In this document: in pieces, positions 1 through 7,645 of the stretch | Position numbering within the stretch: position 1 is the stretch's first letter | Layout: each line of letters begins with the position of its first letter | Assembly: GCA_013329575.1 (NCBI GenBank) | Contig: DUJX01000025.1 | Span: 7,421-15,135, forward strand | Reading direction: 5' to 3' | DNA from: Halobacteria archaeon | GTDB taxonomy: Archaea > Halobacteriota > Methanoliparia > Methanoliparales > Methanoliparaceae | DNA: 7,715 nucleotides | Program-made: the position numbers and the translations under genes | Notes under the pieces: model-generated | Database searches by the model: none | The model's input: only the letters and a program-made list of their open reading frames with translations | What the model was told of the DNA's origin: nothing

Positions 1-9
1 GTATCATAC

Positions 10-19
10 TATATTATAA
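10..19 (+). promoter_or_regulatory. Possible TATA box upstream of gyrB
   Basis: The AT-only stretch TATATTATAA resembles an archaeal box A. A start of transcription about 25 bases downstream would fall near position 40 and give a leader of roughly 45 bases before the gyrB ATG. That leader would contain a short Shine-Dalgarno-like AAAGGT at 70-75. A weaker alternative, TAATAATA at 53-60, lies about 28 bases before the ATG and would give a leaderless message. The sequence does not decide between them. Confidence 0.3.
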
Positions 20-26
20 TGCTAAA

Positions 27-51
27 ATGTCATAAGCAGACATGATTTTTT
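27..51 (+). terminator. Weak hairpin plus T-run before gyrB
   Basis: ATGTC at 27-31 pairs with GACAT at 39-43 around a 7-base loop, and six T residues follow at 46-51. The layout resembles a weak terminator for a gene lying left of the window. Archaeal termination depends mainly on the T-run, so the 5-bp AT-rich stem may be incidental. If transcription starts near 40 the stem would not form in the gyrB message. Confidence 0.2.
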
Positions 52-84
52 GTAATAATAAGATGGAGCAAAGGTAAGAAGATT

Positions 85-1992
85 ATGGATTATAATTCGG
101 ATACTATATTGATTTTAGATGGAATAGAGGCTATAAGAAAACGTCCTGGGATGTATATTGGAGATACAGGATCAAGAGGGTTGCATCAACTATTTTTTGA
201 AGTGTTGGAGAACAGTATAGACGAAGTGATGGGGGGATTTTGTAGTAATATAGAAGTTATTTTAAGAGACGACTCAATAACAGTAAAAGATGACGGTAGA
301 GGCATTCCCGTCGATATCAAAAAAGAGTTTGGAAAATCTGCGTTAGAGTTAGTCTTTACCAAACTTCATTCTGGAGGAAAGTTTGATAATAATATATACA
401 AGGTTGCAGGTGGTCTTCACGGAGTAGGTCTATCTTGTGTCAATGCACTCTCTGAATGGCTCGTTGTAAGAGTAAAAAAGAACAATAAGATCTATGAGAT
501 GAGGTTCGAGGCAGGTCATCCTGTTACGCCATTACAGATAGTAGGCGAGACAGACGAGACAGGGACAGAGATAAGTTTTAAACCAGACTCACTTATTTTA
601 GAAAATATTGCTTTTGACTCGGATTATATTGTCAAAAGATTAAGGCAGCTTGCCTTCCTGAACAATAACGTTAAAATTTTGTTTATAGATGAAGTAAACA
701 ATAAAAAATTTAAATTTTATTATGAGCATGGATTGAAGGATTATATAGATTATCTAAACGAAAACAAGACACCAATTCATCCGCCTATCTTAATAAACAA
801 TAAAGAAAGGATCGATGAATCTAACGGGGATGTAGAAGTATATATTGCTATACAATACACAGACTCCTATTCTGAATCAATCTACTCTTTTGCAAACAAT
901 ATATTTACTTCAGAAGGGGGCACTCATGTAACTGGATTTAGATCTGGAGTGACAAAGGCAATAAATGATTATTTCAAGAATAAACAAAACGATCCGGGCA
1001 ATAATAATGAGAATAGTTTTAGCGGAGACGACGTAAGAGAAGGAATCACAGCGATCATTAACATAAAATTACCAAATCCTGTATTTGAAGGTCAGACAAA
1101 AAACAAGTTGATGAATACAGGTATCAAGAGTATAGTCGAGACGGCAACTTATTCTGGATTGGAAAAGTTTTTAGAGGAAAATCCAAACGTAGCAGAACAG
1201 ATACTTACAAAGATAGAGGGAGCAAGAAAGGCACGAGAGGCCGCTCAGAGAAGTAGAGATATCGCACGAAAAAAGAGCTCTTTTGGAAGTGTGCTTCCAG
1301 GAAAATTGGCAGATTGTAGTGGTAAAGGAGTCGATAAAGAGTTTAGAGAGTTGTTTATAGTAGAGGGCGATTCGGCAGGAGGGAGTGCAAAACAGGCCCG
1401 AGATAAGAATTTTCAAGCAATACTCCCGCTAAAAGGTAAGATAATCAATGTAGAGAAGAACCGTATAGATAAAATCTTGAAGAATGATGAAATCCAGGCA
1501 TTAATCGCTGCAATTGGATGTGGGATCGGCAACGATCTGGATCTGGATAAATTGAGATACGGAAAGATCATAATAACTACAGATGCGGACGTCGATGGTG
1601 CGCATATTAGAACTTTACTCTTAACGTTCTTTTTTAGGTATATGACTCCTCTTATACAGGAAGGAAGAATATATTCTGCTATGCCTCCGTTATATAAGAT
1701 TACTCATGGTAAAAAGGAGTATTATGCATATACAGATGATATGTTTAAGCAGATCGTTGAAAAGACGGGAGATAAGGACTTAAAGGTACAGAGATATAAA
1801 GGTCTGGGTGAGATGAACCCGGAACAATTATGGCAGACGACGATCAATCCAGAATCAAGAACTCTTATGAAGATAAATATGGCGGATGCTGAGGAGGCAG
1901 ATAAGATATTTACCATGCTTATGGGCGAGAAGGTAGAACCGAGAAGAGAGTTCATTCAAAGGAACGCGGATAAAGTCAATTTAGATATTTAG
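85..1992 (+). CDS. gyrB: DNA gyrase subunit B
   Basis: ATPase subunit of type IIA topoisomerase. It hydrolyses ATP to drive strand passage and acts with GyrA as an A2B2 complex that introduces negative supercoils. The 635 residues cover the whole short-form family. The GHKL ATPase domain (about 1-210) has E39 (general base) and N43 (Mg) in FEVLENSIDE, D70 in DDGRGIP, the lid motif GGLHGVG at 109-115, and the transducer lysine K339 in QTKNKL. The TOPRIM domain has E427 in EGDSAGGSAKQ and D500/D502 in DADVDGAH. The C-terminal tail has QRYKGLGEMNP (569-579) and ends in EPRREFI. There is no insert like the one in enterobacterial GyrB. The ATG at 85 matches the usual N-terminus a few residues before GIEAIRKRPGMYIG. 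gyrA follows after 56 bases. ParE is the alternative, but the neighbouring GyrA with its GyrA box argues for gyrase. Archaeal gyrases are considered ancient acquisitions from bacteria. Confidence 0.97.
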   Translation: MDYNSDTILILDGIEAIRKRPGMYIGDTGSRGLHQLFFEVLENSIDEVMGGFCSNIEVILRDDSITVKDDGRGIPVDIKKEFGKSALELVFTKLHSGGKFDNNIYKVAGGLHGVGLSCVNALSEWLVVRVKKNNKIYEMRFEAGHPVTPLQIVGETDETGTEISFKPDSLILENIAFDSDYIVKRLRQLAFLNNNVKILFIDEVNNKKFKFYYEHGLKDYIDYLNENKTPIHPPILINNKERIDESNGDVEVYIAIQYTDSYSESIYSFANNIFTSEGGTHVTGFRSGVTKAINDYFKNKQNDPGNNNENSFSGDDVREGITAIINIKLPNPVFEGQTKNKLMNTGIKSIVETATYSGLEKFLEENPNVAEQILTKIEGARKAREAAQRSRDIARKKSSFGSVLPGKLADCSGKGVDKEFRELFIVEGDSAGGSAKQARDKNFQAILPLKGKIINVEKNRIDKILKNDEIQALIAAIGCGIGNDLDLDKLRYGKIIITTDADVDGAHIRTLLLTFFFRYMTPLIQEGRIYSAMPPLYKITHGKKEYYAYTDDMFKQIVEKTGDKDLKVQRYKGLGEMNPEQLWQTTINPESRTLMKINMADAEEADKIFTMLMGEKVEPRREFIQRNADKVNLDI

Positions 1993-2022
1993 AAAAAATT
2001 AAAAATAATCTGTTTTAAAATA

Positions 2023-2034
2023 GAGGTGAAGGAG
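2023..2034 (+). promoter_or_regulatory. Shine-Dalgarno region of gyrA, unusually distant
   Basis: GAGGTGA at 2023-2029 is a near-perfect match to the complement of an archaeal 16S rRNA 3' end, and a second purine core, GGAG, follows at 2031-2034. The ATG at 2049 lies 19 bases after the first and 14 after the second, longer than the usual 5-10. Reading upstream in the gyrA frame, no ATG, GTG or TTG appears before the TAA at 2016-2018, so a nearer in-frame start is not available. Confidence 0.6.
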
Positions 2035-2048
2035 CAGTATCCGTTTTT

Positions 2049-4451
2049 ATGGAGAAAATATTAGAAAAAGATATCACAGAAGAGGTAAAATCTTCTTATT
2101 TGGATTATGCGATGAGTGTAATCGTATCGAGGGCTATCCCTGATGTAAAAGATGGATTAAAACCAGTACAACGTCGTATACTCTATGCAATGTACGAGGC
2201 TGGCATCATTCACAGTAAACCATACAAAAAATCTGCACGGGTTGTAGGAGACGTTCTCGGTAAATATCATCCGCATGGGGATTCTTCGGTGTACGATGCG
2301 CTCGTAAGAATGGCACAAGATTTTTCGATGAGGTATCCTCTCGTAGAAGGGCATGGAAATTTTGGATCGATAGACGGAGACTCGCCTGCTGCTATGAGAT
2401 ACACGGAGGTTCGTCTTAGCAAGATTGCCGAAGAGATGCTCGAAGATTTGGATAAAGAGACGGTAGATCTTGGCCCAAATTTTGACGGAAGTTTGAAAGA
2501 ACCGTTGTTTCTGCCGAGCAAAGTACCAAATTTGTTGATAAATGGTGCATCAGGTATCGCGGTAGGAATGGCGACGAATATACCTCCGCACAATTTATCT
2601 GAGATAGTTGATGGTATCCTTAAATACATAGATGATCCTGATATCTCGATTGAAGAATTAAACGAGATCGTTAAAGCGCCAGATTTTCCAACTGGTGGTA
2701 TAATAAGCAAAAAAGATGTTTTAGCCGCGTACAAATCGGGACGAGGGACCATCCGAATTAGAGGTAAGATTAAGGTAGAGGAAAAAAATACGATTATAAT
2801 AGAAGAGATACCTTATCAGGTGAATAAATCGATGCTGGTCGAGAAGATAGCCGACTTAGCACGGGATGAGAAGATTAAGGGTATAAAGAATATATTGGAT
2901 GAGTCAGATAGGAAGGGAATGAGGATCTCTATCGAATTGTCTAAGAATATCGATAAAGATTATGTGATTCATCAGTTATATAAAAATACTCCGTTAGAAT
3001 CATCGTTTGGCGTAAATAACATGGTTCTCGTAGACGGAGGGCCTCAACTTCTGAATTTAAAAGAGTTGATCGCCGAATTCGTCAGACATAGAGTTAATAT
3101 AATTTTAAGAAGGACCAATTATGATTTAAACAATGCCAAAGACCGTGTCCATATATTGGAAGGTCTGTTGGTCGCCTTAACCGATATAGATTCTGTTATT
3201 CAGATTATAAAAGGATCTAAGAATGTAACAGATGCGAGAGAAAATTTGTTTAATAGATATAGGCTTTCTAAAAAACAGATTAATGCGATATTGGATATGA
3301 AGTTACAGAGGTTGGTCTCTTTAGAGCGAGATAGTATAGAAGAAGAATATAAATCTCTTCTTGAAAAGATTGAAGAGTTAAACAATATTATTCTGGATAA
3401 ACAGAAGCAATATACTCTGATAAAAGACGAATTGATGAAGATTAAAGATGACTATGGCGATGAACGAAGGACAAAGATTGTAGAAGATTTTGAAAAAGTA
3501 GAAGAGGATGTATTACTACCTGATATCGATTATCTTGTTATATTGACCGATGAAGATTACATTAAAAAAATACCGATCGATAAGTTTAAAACTCAGAGAC
3601 GGGGCGGCAGAGGTATATCTTTAATCAACAATAACGATATATCCAGCCTTAAATTATTTTATACGGCAAATAATAGGGATAAGCTGCTTCTTTTTACAAA
3701 TAAAGGACGAGTATACTCGTTAGATGTTTCTACAATACCAGAAAACGAACGGACGGCTAAGGGACGGTTTATTAAAAATTTTTTAGATATCGACAAAGAC
3801 GAAAAAATCGTCTCTATGATCGATTATCAAGATATCGGCGGACATTTAGTCCTTGCTACAAAGAACGGGTTGATCAAAAAGACGAATCTTAAACTATTTG
3901 AGAAGGTAAAAGCAAACGGTAAAATAGCAATACGATTAAATGACGACGACAAGCTTGTTGGGGTTAAAAGGTGTAACAACGATGATAACATTATTTTAAT
4001 CACAAAAAATGGTCTATTATCCATATTTTCTGCTCGAGAAGTTAGAGAAACTGGTAGAAATACAATGGGTGTCATTGGGATGAGGTTTAAAGATATTAAT
4101 GACGAAGTAGTCGATCTAGATACTATTAACGCAGAAGTTAAAGATGTTTTGATCGTCACAGAAACAGGTATAGGTAAAAGGGTATCTATAAATAAATTTG
4201 CCATTAGACACAAAGGAACAAAAGGGGTAATAGCTGTAAAAGTGGACGACGATAATTATGTTAAAAGCATATTAGGAGTAGGCGACGATGATACTCTGCT
4301 AATTGGCAGCAAAAATGGACTTATTTTAAGGACTAATACCTTAAAAATATCAAAACAGGGTAGAACGGCAAAAGGTGTCAAGATTATGGCATTAAAAGAC
4401 GGAGAATCTATCGTCTGTATCGATAAACTGCCTACTGAGACTAAAAAATAA
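2049..4451 (+). CDS. gyrA: DNA gyrase subunit A
   Basis: Breakage-reunion subunit of DNA gyrase. The winged-helix and tower domains (about 1-490) carry the catalytic tyrosine Y118 in AAMRYTE, which forms the covalent 5'-phosphotyrosyl link to cut DNA, with R117 before it. The quinolone-resistance region reads [13 protein letters not shown], with S79 and D83 at the positions of E. coli S83 and D87. A coiled-coil tower arm runs about 360-480. The C-terminal domain (about 493-795) shows six strand repeats, near 495, 545, 600, 648, 700 and 750, which fits the six-bladed beta-pinwheel. The GyrA box QRRGGRG at 516-522 marks a true wrapping gyrase and not ParC. The length of 800 is normal for forms without the E. 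coli-type acidic tail. The gene follows gyrB in the same direction, with its own strong but distant Shine-Dalgarno site. No obvious T-rich terminator follows it. Confidence 0.97.
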   Translation: MEKILEKDITEEVKSSYLDYAMSVIVSRAIPDVKDGLKPVQRRILYAMYEAGIIHSKPYKKSARVVGDVLGKYHPHGDSSVYDALVRMAQDFSMRYPLVEGHGNFGSIDGDSPAAMRYTEVRLSKIAEEMLEDLDKETVDLGPNFDGSLKEPLFLPSKVPNLLINGASGIAVGMATNIPPHNLSEIVDGILKYIDDPDISIEELNEIVKAPDFPTGGIISKKDVLAAYKSGRGTIRIRGKIKVEEKNTIIIEEIPYQVNKSMLVEKIADLARDEKIKGIKNILDESDRKGMRISIELSKNIDKDYVIHQLYKNTPLESSFGVNNMVLVDGGPQLLNLKELIAEFVRHRVNIILRRTNYDLNNAKDRVHILEGLLVALTDIDSVIQIIKGSKNVTDARENLFNRYRLSKKQINAILDMKLQRLVSLERDSIEEEYKSLLEKIEELNNIILDKQKQYTLIKDELMKIKDDYGDERRTKIVEDFEKVEEDVLLPDIDYLVILTDEDYIKKIPIDKFKTQRRGGRGISLINNNDISSLKLFYTANNRDKLLLFTNKGRVYSLDVSTIPENERTAKGRFIKNFLDIDKDEKIVSMIDYQDIGGHLVLATKNGLIKKTNLKLFEKVKANGKIAIRLNDDDKLVGVKRCNNDDNIILITKNGLLSIFSAREVRETGRNTMGVIGMRFKDINDEVVDLDTINAEVKDVLIVTETGIGKRVSINKFAIRHKGTKGVIAVKVDDDNYVKSILGVGDDDTLLIGSKNGLILRTNTLKISKQGRTAKGVKIMALKDGESIVCIDKLPTETKK

Positions 4452-4505
4452 GAGATTATGTAGACGATCCTCGATCGCAATACAAATATAAAAATTTCAG
4501 TAAGG

Positions 4506-4513
4506 TATAAATA
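4506..4513 (+). promoter_or_regulatory. TATA box of hisI, leaderless arrangement
   Basis: TATAAATA is a canonical archaeal box A. Its centre is about 26 bases before the hisI ATG at 4536, so the predicted transcription start falls on or next to the start codon. No Shine-Dalgarno-like sequence lies in the 20 bases before the ATG, which fits a leaderless message. The 84-base gyrA-hisI gap also holds a short CGAT/ATCG inverted repeat near 4464-4476, too weak to call. Confidence 0.6.
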
Positions 4514-4535
4514 TTCTTATCGGAACTTTGGTAGT

Positions 4536-4952
4536 ATGACAGGATCAAACGATTCAGAAAATTCGGAAAAGTTTTGGATAGATTTTTCAAAACAGCCTGA
4601 TGGTCTTATACCCGCGATAGTTCAGGATGCCGATACCAACGAGGTCTTGATGATGGCGTATATGAACGAAGAAGCGCTTAAAAAAACAATGACGACGAGA
4701 AAAGCCCATTATTGGAGCCGAAGCAGGAGGAAATTATGGCTTAAAGGTGAAGAAAGCGGGAATTTCCAAACGGTTAGGGATATAAGGATCGATTGCGATG
4801 AAGATACGATTCTGTTGATTGTAGAACAGAAGGGCTGTGCATGCCATCTTGGCTATAAGTCTTGTTTTTTTAGAAATATCGATGGGGATATAGTAGAAGA
4901 ACGATTACTCGATCCGGATACTATCTACTCTGACCATAAATCTCAAGAATGA
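4536..4952 (+). CDS. hisI: Phosphoribosyl-AMP cyclohydrolase
   Basis: Opens the adenine ring of phosphoribosyl-AMP to give ProFAR, the third step of histidine biosynthesis, in the cytoplasm. The family core runs from about residue 12 to 125. [13 protein letters not shown] at 68-80 is the substrate-binding signature. DCDED at 86-90 supplies the metal-binding aspartates (D86, D88, D90) and cysteine C87. [11 protein letters not shown] at 101-111 supplies C103 and C110, which with C87 form the expected zinc-ligand set. At 138 residues it is the single-domain form: the phosphoribosyl-ATP pyrophosphatase (HisE) domain fused in many bacteria is absent and must be encoded elsewhere, if present. No other his gene lies nearby. 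It starts a transcription unit with its own TATA box and overlaps the next gene by 4 bases. The ATG at 4536 leaves a short polar leader of about 11 residues before the conserved region. Confidence 0.95.
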   Translation: MTGSNDSENSEKFWIDFSKQPDGLIPAIVQDADTNEVLMMAYMNEEALKKTMTTRKAHYWSRSRRKLWLKGEESGNFQTVRDIRIDCDEDTILLIVEQKGCACHLGYKSCFFRNIDGDIVEERLLDPDTIYSDHKSQE

Positions 4953-5788
4953 TCAATAAAAACAGATTGGATAGACTGTTAAACGATCCTGAATCTATAG
5001 AATATCTGCCTGATAAAGATGTAGAAGAGATAATCTTATACGCAGAACAAATACTAAAAAAAGAGGGAAATCTCGTCTATATCACAGGAAAAAAAGCAAT
5101 ATTCGTCGGAGATACCCATGGGGATTTCGATGCGACCCGACAGGTCTTATCAAAATATCTTAATCAAAGGAACAAAGTAATCTTCTTGGGAGATTATGTA
5201 GATCGAGGCAAAAATTCGTTAGAGAACATAAACTATCTACTGATAGCAAAGATTCTCTATCCAGAAAATTTAATACTATTGCAAGGCAACCATGAAGCGG
5301 TAAAAATTTTGAAATTTTATCCAGCCGATTTTTGGGACTCTCTATCTAAAAAATTTTATAATTTATATTCGGATCTTTTGACAAAGTTACCTTTGGCAGT
5401 GACTACTAATAATGGTATCATCGCCCTTCATGGTGCTCTACCGAACGTTTCTGATATAAACGAGATAAATAAGATCGAGCGGGGTAGCGAGCTATGGCGG
5501 CAGATCACTTGGGGCGATTTTTACGATACGAGTGGGGCGATTTTAGGCGATGATCCGATGACAGGAAGGCCAAAATTCGGCAGGGATTATTTTAATAAAA
5601 TAATGCGATCTTTAGGTATGAATATCTTGGTTCGGTCACATCAGCCGAGTGCAGATACTAAGATGTTTAATGATAGATGTATCACTATCTTTACATCGTA
5701 TGCATACTCTTCTGAAAGAAAGATAGCGGTCTCTGATCTCGAGAAAAAGGCAAAAAATGCGGATGATCTCTCTATTGTTTACTTATAA
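4949..5788 (+). CDS. PPP-family serine/threonine protein phosphatase
   Basis: Metal-dependent phosphoprotein phosphatase of the PPP (PP1/PP2A-like) superfamily, 279 residues and probably cytoplasmic, as no signal peptide or membrane segment is visible. The signature motifs occur in order: GDTHGDF (D55, H57), GDYVDRG (D82, D85, R86), GNHE (N114, H115), HGALP (H161) and VRSHQP (H231). These supply all the expected ligands of the two-metal centre and the catalytic histidine in GNHE. FGRDYF around R212 probably matches the phosphate-binding arginine region of PP1. Two deviations are visible: LQGNHE has Q112 where eukaryotic PPPs have the arginine of LRGNHE, and HGALP replaces HGGL. About 50 residues of mostly helical, charged sequence precede the first motif. 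The ATG overlaps the hisI stop as ATGA and has no Shine-Dalgarno, so translation is probably coupled. Substrates are unknown. A diadenosine tetraphosphatase-type member is a less likely alternative. Confidence 0.88.
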   Translation: MINKNRLDRLLNDPESIEYLPDKDVEEIILYAEQILKKEGNLVYITGKKAIFVGDTHGDFDATRQVLSKYLNQRNKVIFLGDYVDRGKNSLENINYLLIAKILYPENLILLQGNHEAVKILKFYPADFWDSLSKKFYNLYSDLLTKLPLAVTTNNGIIALHGALPNVSDINEINKIERGSELWRQITWGDFYDTSGAILGDDPMTGRPKFGRDYFNKIMRSLGMNILVRSHQPSADTKMFNDRCITIFTSYAYSSERKIAVSDLEKKAKNADDLSIVYL

Positions 5789-5824
5789 AATATTTTAAAA
5801 ATTATCGTTGTAGTATTAGGAAAA

Positions 5825-5833
5825 TTATATAAA
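5825..5833 (+). promoter_or_regulatory. TATA box of the acyl-CoA synthetase gene
   Basis: TTATATAAA, preceded by the purine-rich GGAAAA at 5819-5824 that could serve as a BRE, is centred about 28 bases before the ATG at 5857. The predicted transcription start is at or within a few bases of the start codon. No Shine-Dalgarno is seen before the ATG, as with hisI. Confidence 0.6.
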
Positions 5834-5856
5834 CTCAGTAACTATAACGGTTAAAT

Positions 5857-7542
5857 ATGGATAATCCAAACGATGATTTCATAGATGTTGGTTATCATTA
5901 TCAATTAACATTGAACAATATCATAGAACACGCGGCAAGACTCCATCCTAAAGAATATATTGTCTATAGAGGTAAACAGAGAGAGACATACAAAGAAGTG
6001 TTTGAACGATGTAAACGACTTTCAAATGCTTTGGAAGGATTGGACGTAAAAGAGGGTACAAAGGTGATAGAGTTCGAATGGAATTCACACAGACATTTAG
6101 AGATGTACTTTGCAATACCATCGATGGGAGGGATACTGCATCTCGGTAATCCTCTCTTGACCCCAGAACAGATCGCTTATATAATAAATCATGCCGGTGA
6201 TGAGGTACTTATAGTAAACAAGGATTTTTTACCTCTTATAGACGGAATAAAAGATAAGATAAAGACAGTAAAACATTTTATATTGATTACAGACGATGGA
6301 GAGATACCAGAAACAAGATTAGATCCGGTATATGAGTATGAAGACCTTTTAAAAAAATCCTCGTCAGAATACCGATATCCTGATCTGGATGAGAACACCG
6401 TTGCTACAATGTGCTACACTACAGGTACGACCGGCGATCCTAAAGGTTGTTGGTTTACTCATCGTGCTCTATCTATACACTCGATCATTTGGGGTGGTTA
6501 TGCATCAGGGTATGGTCTTACTCCTGCACCCTATGGGGCAACACTATGCATCGTGCCGATGTTTCACGTTCATGGATGGTGTATTCCTTATATGAGTACC
6601 CTTTTTGGTATAAGACAATTGATGATCGGAAGGACTGATCCGACCATAGTATTGGAGATGATAAAGAATGAGAGAAAGGAGGATCCAGATCGGCCTATTA
6701 CGATATTTGGTGTAGCATCGGTGTTAAGACTTTTAATCTATCATCCAGAGATTGAGAAGTATAGAAGATACCTCGGCAATGTTAGATATATCGTAGGTGG
6801 AACAGCATTTCCGAGAGGTCTTGCAGAACGATGTATCGAGTTAGGAATAGATCCGTATAGTGGGTGGGGTATGACCGAGACGTGTCCTGTCATGGGTTTA
6901 ACATTACCAAAATCGCATATGAGGGATTGGCCTGATGAGAAGATTCTTGATTTCAAATTAAGATCCGGTTGGGCGGCACCGTTCGAGGAGCAAAGGGTCG
7001 TCGACGCAGAAGGAAGAGACGTACCGAGAGACAACAAGACTATAGGAGAGATAGTATTAAGATCACCTTGGTGTACTATGGGCTACTACAAGGACTTAAA
7101 AAAATCCAAAGATCTTTGGAAGGACGGATGGCTACATACGGGAGATCTAGCATTGATGGATGAGGAAGAGAATCCGTTGATAGTGGATAGAGATAAAGAC
7201 GTCGTCAAAAGCGGTGGTGAATGGATATCTACACTGACCTTGGAGGATGTACTGAGTAAATATCCAAAAGTATCTGAGGTCGCCGTCATAGGAGTACCTC
7301 ATAAAAGATATGAAGAGAGACCAGTATCTATCATAGTACCGAAGAATGAGTTTAAAGATGAGATGACAGAGGATGAGCTAAGAAGATATCTTGAAGGTTA
7401 TGTAGAAGATGGAAAGATCTTGAAATGGTGGATTCCAGAAAGGTTTATCTTTATAGACGAGATACCCAAGACCAGCGTGGGTAAATTTGATAAAAAAGCG
7501 CTCCGACCACGATACAAGGATTTATTATCCAATTCTAAATAG
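5857..7542 (+). CDS. Acyl-CoA synthetase (AMP-forming), probably fatty-acid type
   Basis: ANL-superfamily adenylating enzyme of 561 residues. It activates a carboxylic acid with ATP to an acyl-adenylate and transfers it to coenzyme A. Core motifs in order: the A3 phosphate loop YTTGTTGDPKG at 187-197, FHVHGW at 236-241, A5 GWGMTETCP at 336-344, A7 TGD at 428-430, A8 hinge DRDKDVVKSGGEW at 444-456, and A10 PKTSVGKFDKKAL with the adenylation lysine K543. The long A8 sequence ending in SGGEWIS and the overall layout resemble medium-chain fatty acyl-CoA ligases of the AlkK-like group, so a medium-chain or branched fatty acid is the best substrate guess. Acetate or an aromatic acid cannot be excluded. 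No carrier-protein domain, signal peptide or membrane segment is present. It is transcribed on its own, 68 bases after the phosphatase gene, from a leaderless-type promoter, and is followed by T-rich termination sequence. No other fatty-acid gene is in the window. Confidence 0.9.
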   Translation: MDNPNDDFIDVGYHYQLTLNNIIEHAARLHPKEYIVYRGKQRETYKEVFERCKRLSNALEGLDVKEGTKVIEFEWNSHRHLEMYFAIPSMGGILHLGNPLLTPEQIAYIINHAGDEVLIVNKDFLPLIDGIKDKIKTVKHFILITDDGEIPETRLDPVYEYEDLLKKSSSEYRYPDLDENTVATMCYTTGTTGDPKGCWFTHRALSIHSIIWGGYASGYGLTPAPYGATLCIVPMFHVHGWCIPYMSTLFGIRQLMIGRTDPTIVLEMIKNERKEDPDRPITIFGVASVLRLLIYHPEIEKYRRYLGNVRYIVGGTAFPRGLAERCIELGIDPYSGWGMTETCPVMGLTLPKSHMRDWPDEKILDFKLRSGWAAPFEEQRVVDAEGRDVPRDNKTIGEIVLRSPWCTMGYYKDLKKSKDLWKDGWLHTGDLALMDEEENPLIVDRDKDVVKSGGEWISTLTLEDVLSKYPKVSEVAVIGVPHKRYEERPVSIIVPKNEFKDEMTEDELRRYLEGYVEDGKILKWWIPERFIFIDEIPKTSVGKFDKKALRPRYKDLLSNSK

Positions 7543-7553
7543 GATTGTACACT

Positions 7554-7583
7554 TATTTTTAATTTTTATATCTTTTTATTTTT
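7554..7583 (+). terminator. T-rich archaeal terminator after the synthetase gene
   Basis: Four runs of five T residues lie at 7556-7560, 7563-7567, 7573-7577 and 7579-7583, starting 13 bases after the stop codon. Archaeal RNA polymerase typically terminates at such T-tracts without needing a stable hairpin. The position also separates the synthetase unit from the SRP RNA promoter. Confidence 0.6.
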
Positions 7584-7589
7584 AATCTG

Positions 7590-7618
7590 CTATCGAGACC
7601 GATCAGATAACGGGATAG
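7590..7618. other. Imperfect inverted repeat before the SRP RNA promoter
   Basis: CTATC at 7590-7594 pairs with GATAG at 7614-7618, and inside it CCG at 7599-7601 pairs with CGG at 7611-7613 around a 9-base loop, leaving GAGA unpaired on one side. It ends one base before the TATA box. It could be a binding site acting on the promoter, part of the upstream transcript's 3' end, or chance. Confidence 0.25.
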
Positions 7619-7619
7619 T

Positions 7620-7630
7620 TTTATATATAA
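7620..7630 (+). promoter_or_regulatory. TATA box of the SRP RNA gene
   Basis: TTTATATATAA is an excellent archaeal box A. Its centre near 7625 predicts initiation at about 7650, right where the GC-rich SRP RNA sequence begins. Only ~20 bases of AT-rich spacer separate it from the RNA. Confidence 0.65.
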
Positions 7631-7645
7631 AGCGATATATATTTT

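Noticed and set aside
64..78. Four-codon ORF (ATG GAG CAA AGG TAA) just upstream of gyrB, as a possible leader peptide
   Set aside because: It is too short to judge, has no ribosome site or regulatory pattern, and is expected by chance in such sequence.
2026..2064. Twelve-codon ORF from a GTG inside the gyrA ribosome site, overlapping the gyrA start
   Set aside because: Its start codon lies within the Shine-Dalgarno sequence itself and nothing upstream would recruit a ribosome, so it is most likely coincidental.
2267..2752. 161-residue open frame on the - strand inside gyrA
   Set aside because: It is antisense to the most conserved catalytic part of gyrA, shows no recognisable motif, and is explained as a shadow of the real frame. 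Other antisense frames in gyrB, gyrA and the synthetase gene were dismissed for the same reason.
4464..4476. CGAT/ATCG inverted repeat after gyrA as a terminator
   Set aside because: The stem is only four base pairs and no T-run follows, so termination here is not supported.
6389..6638. Short + strand open frames inside the acyl-CoA synthetase gene
   Set aside because: They lie wholly inside a gene with intact motifs in another frame and have no promoter, ribosome site or family resemblance.
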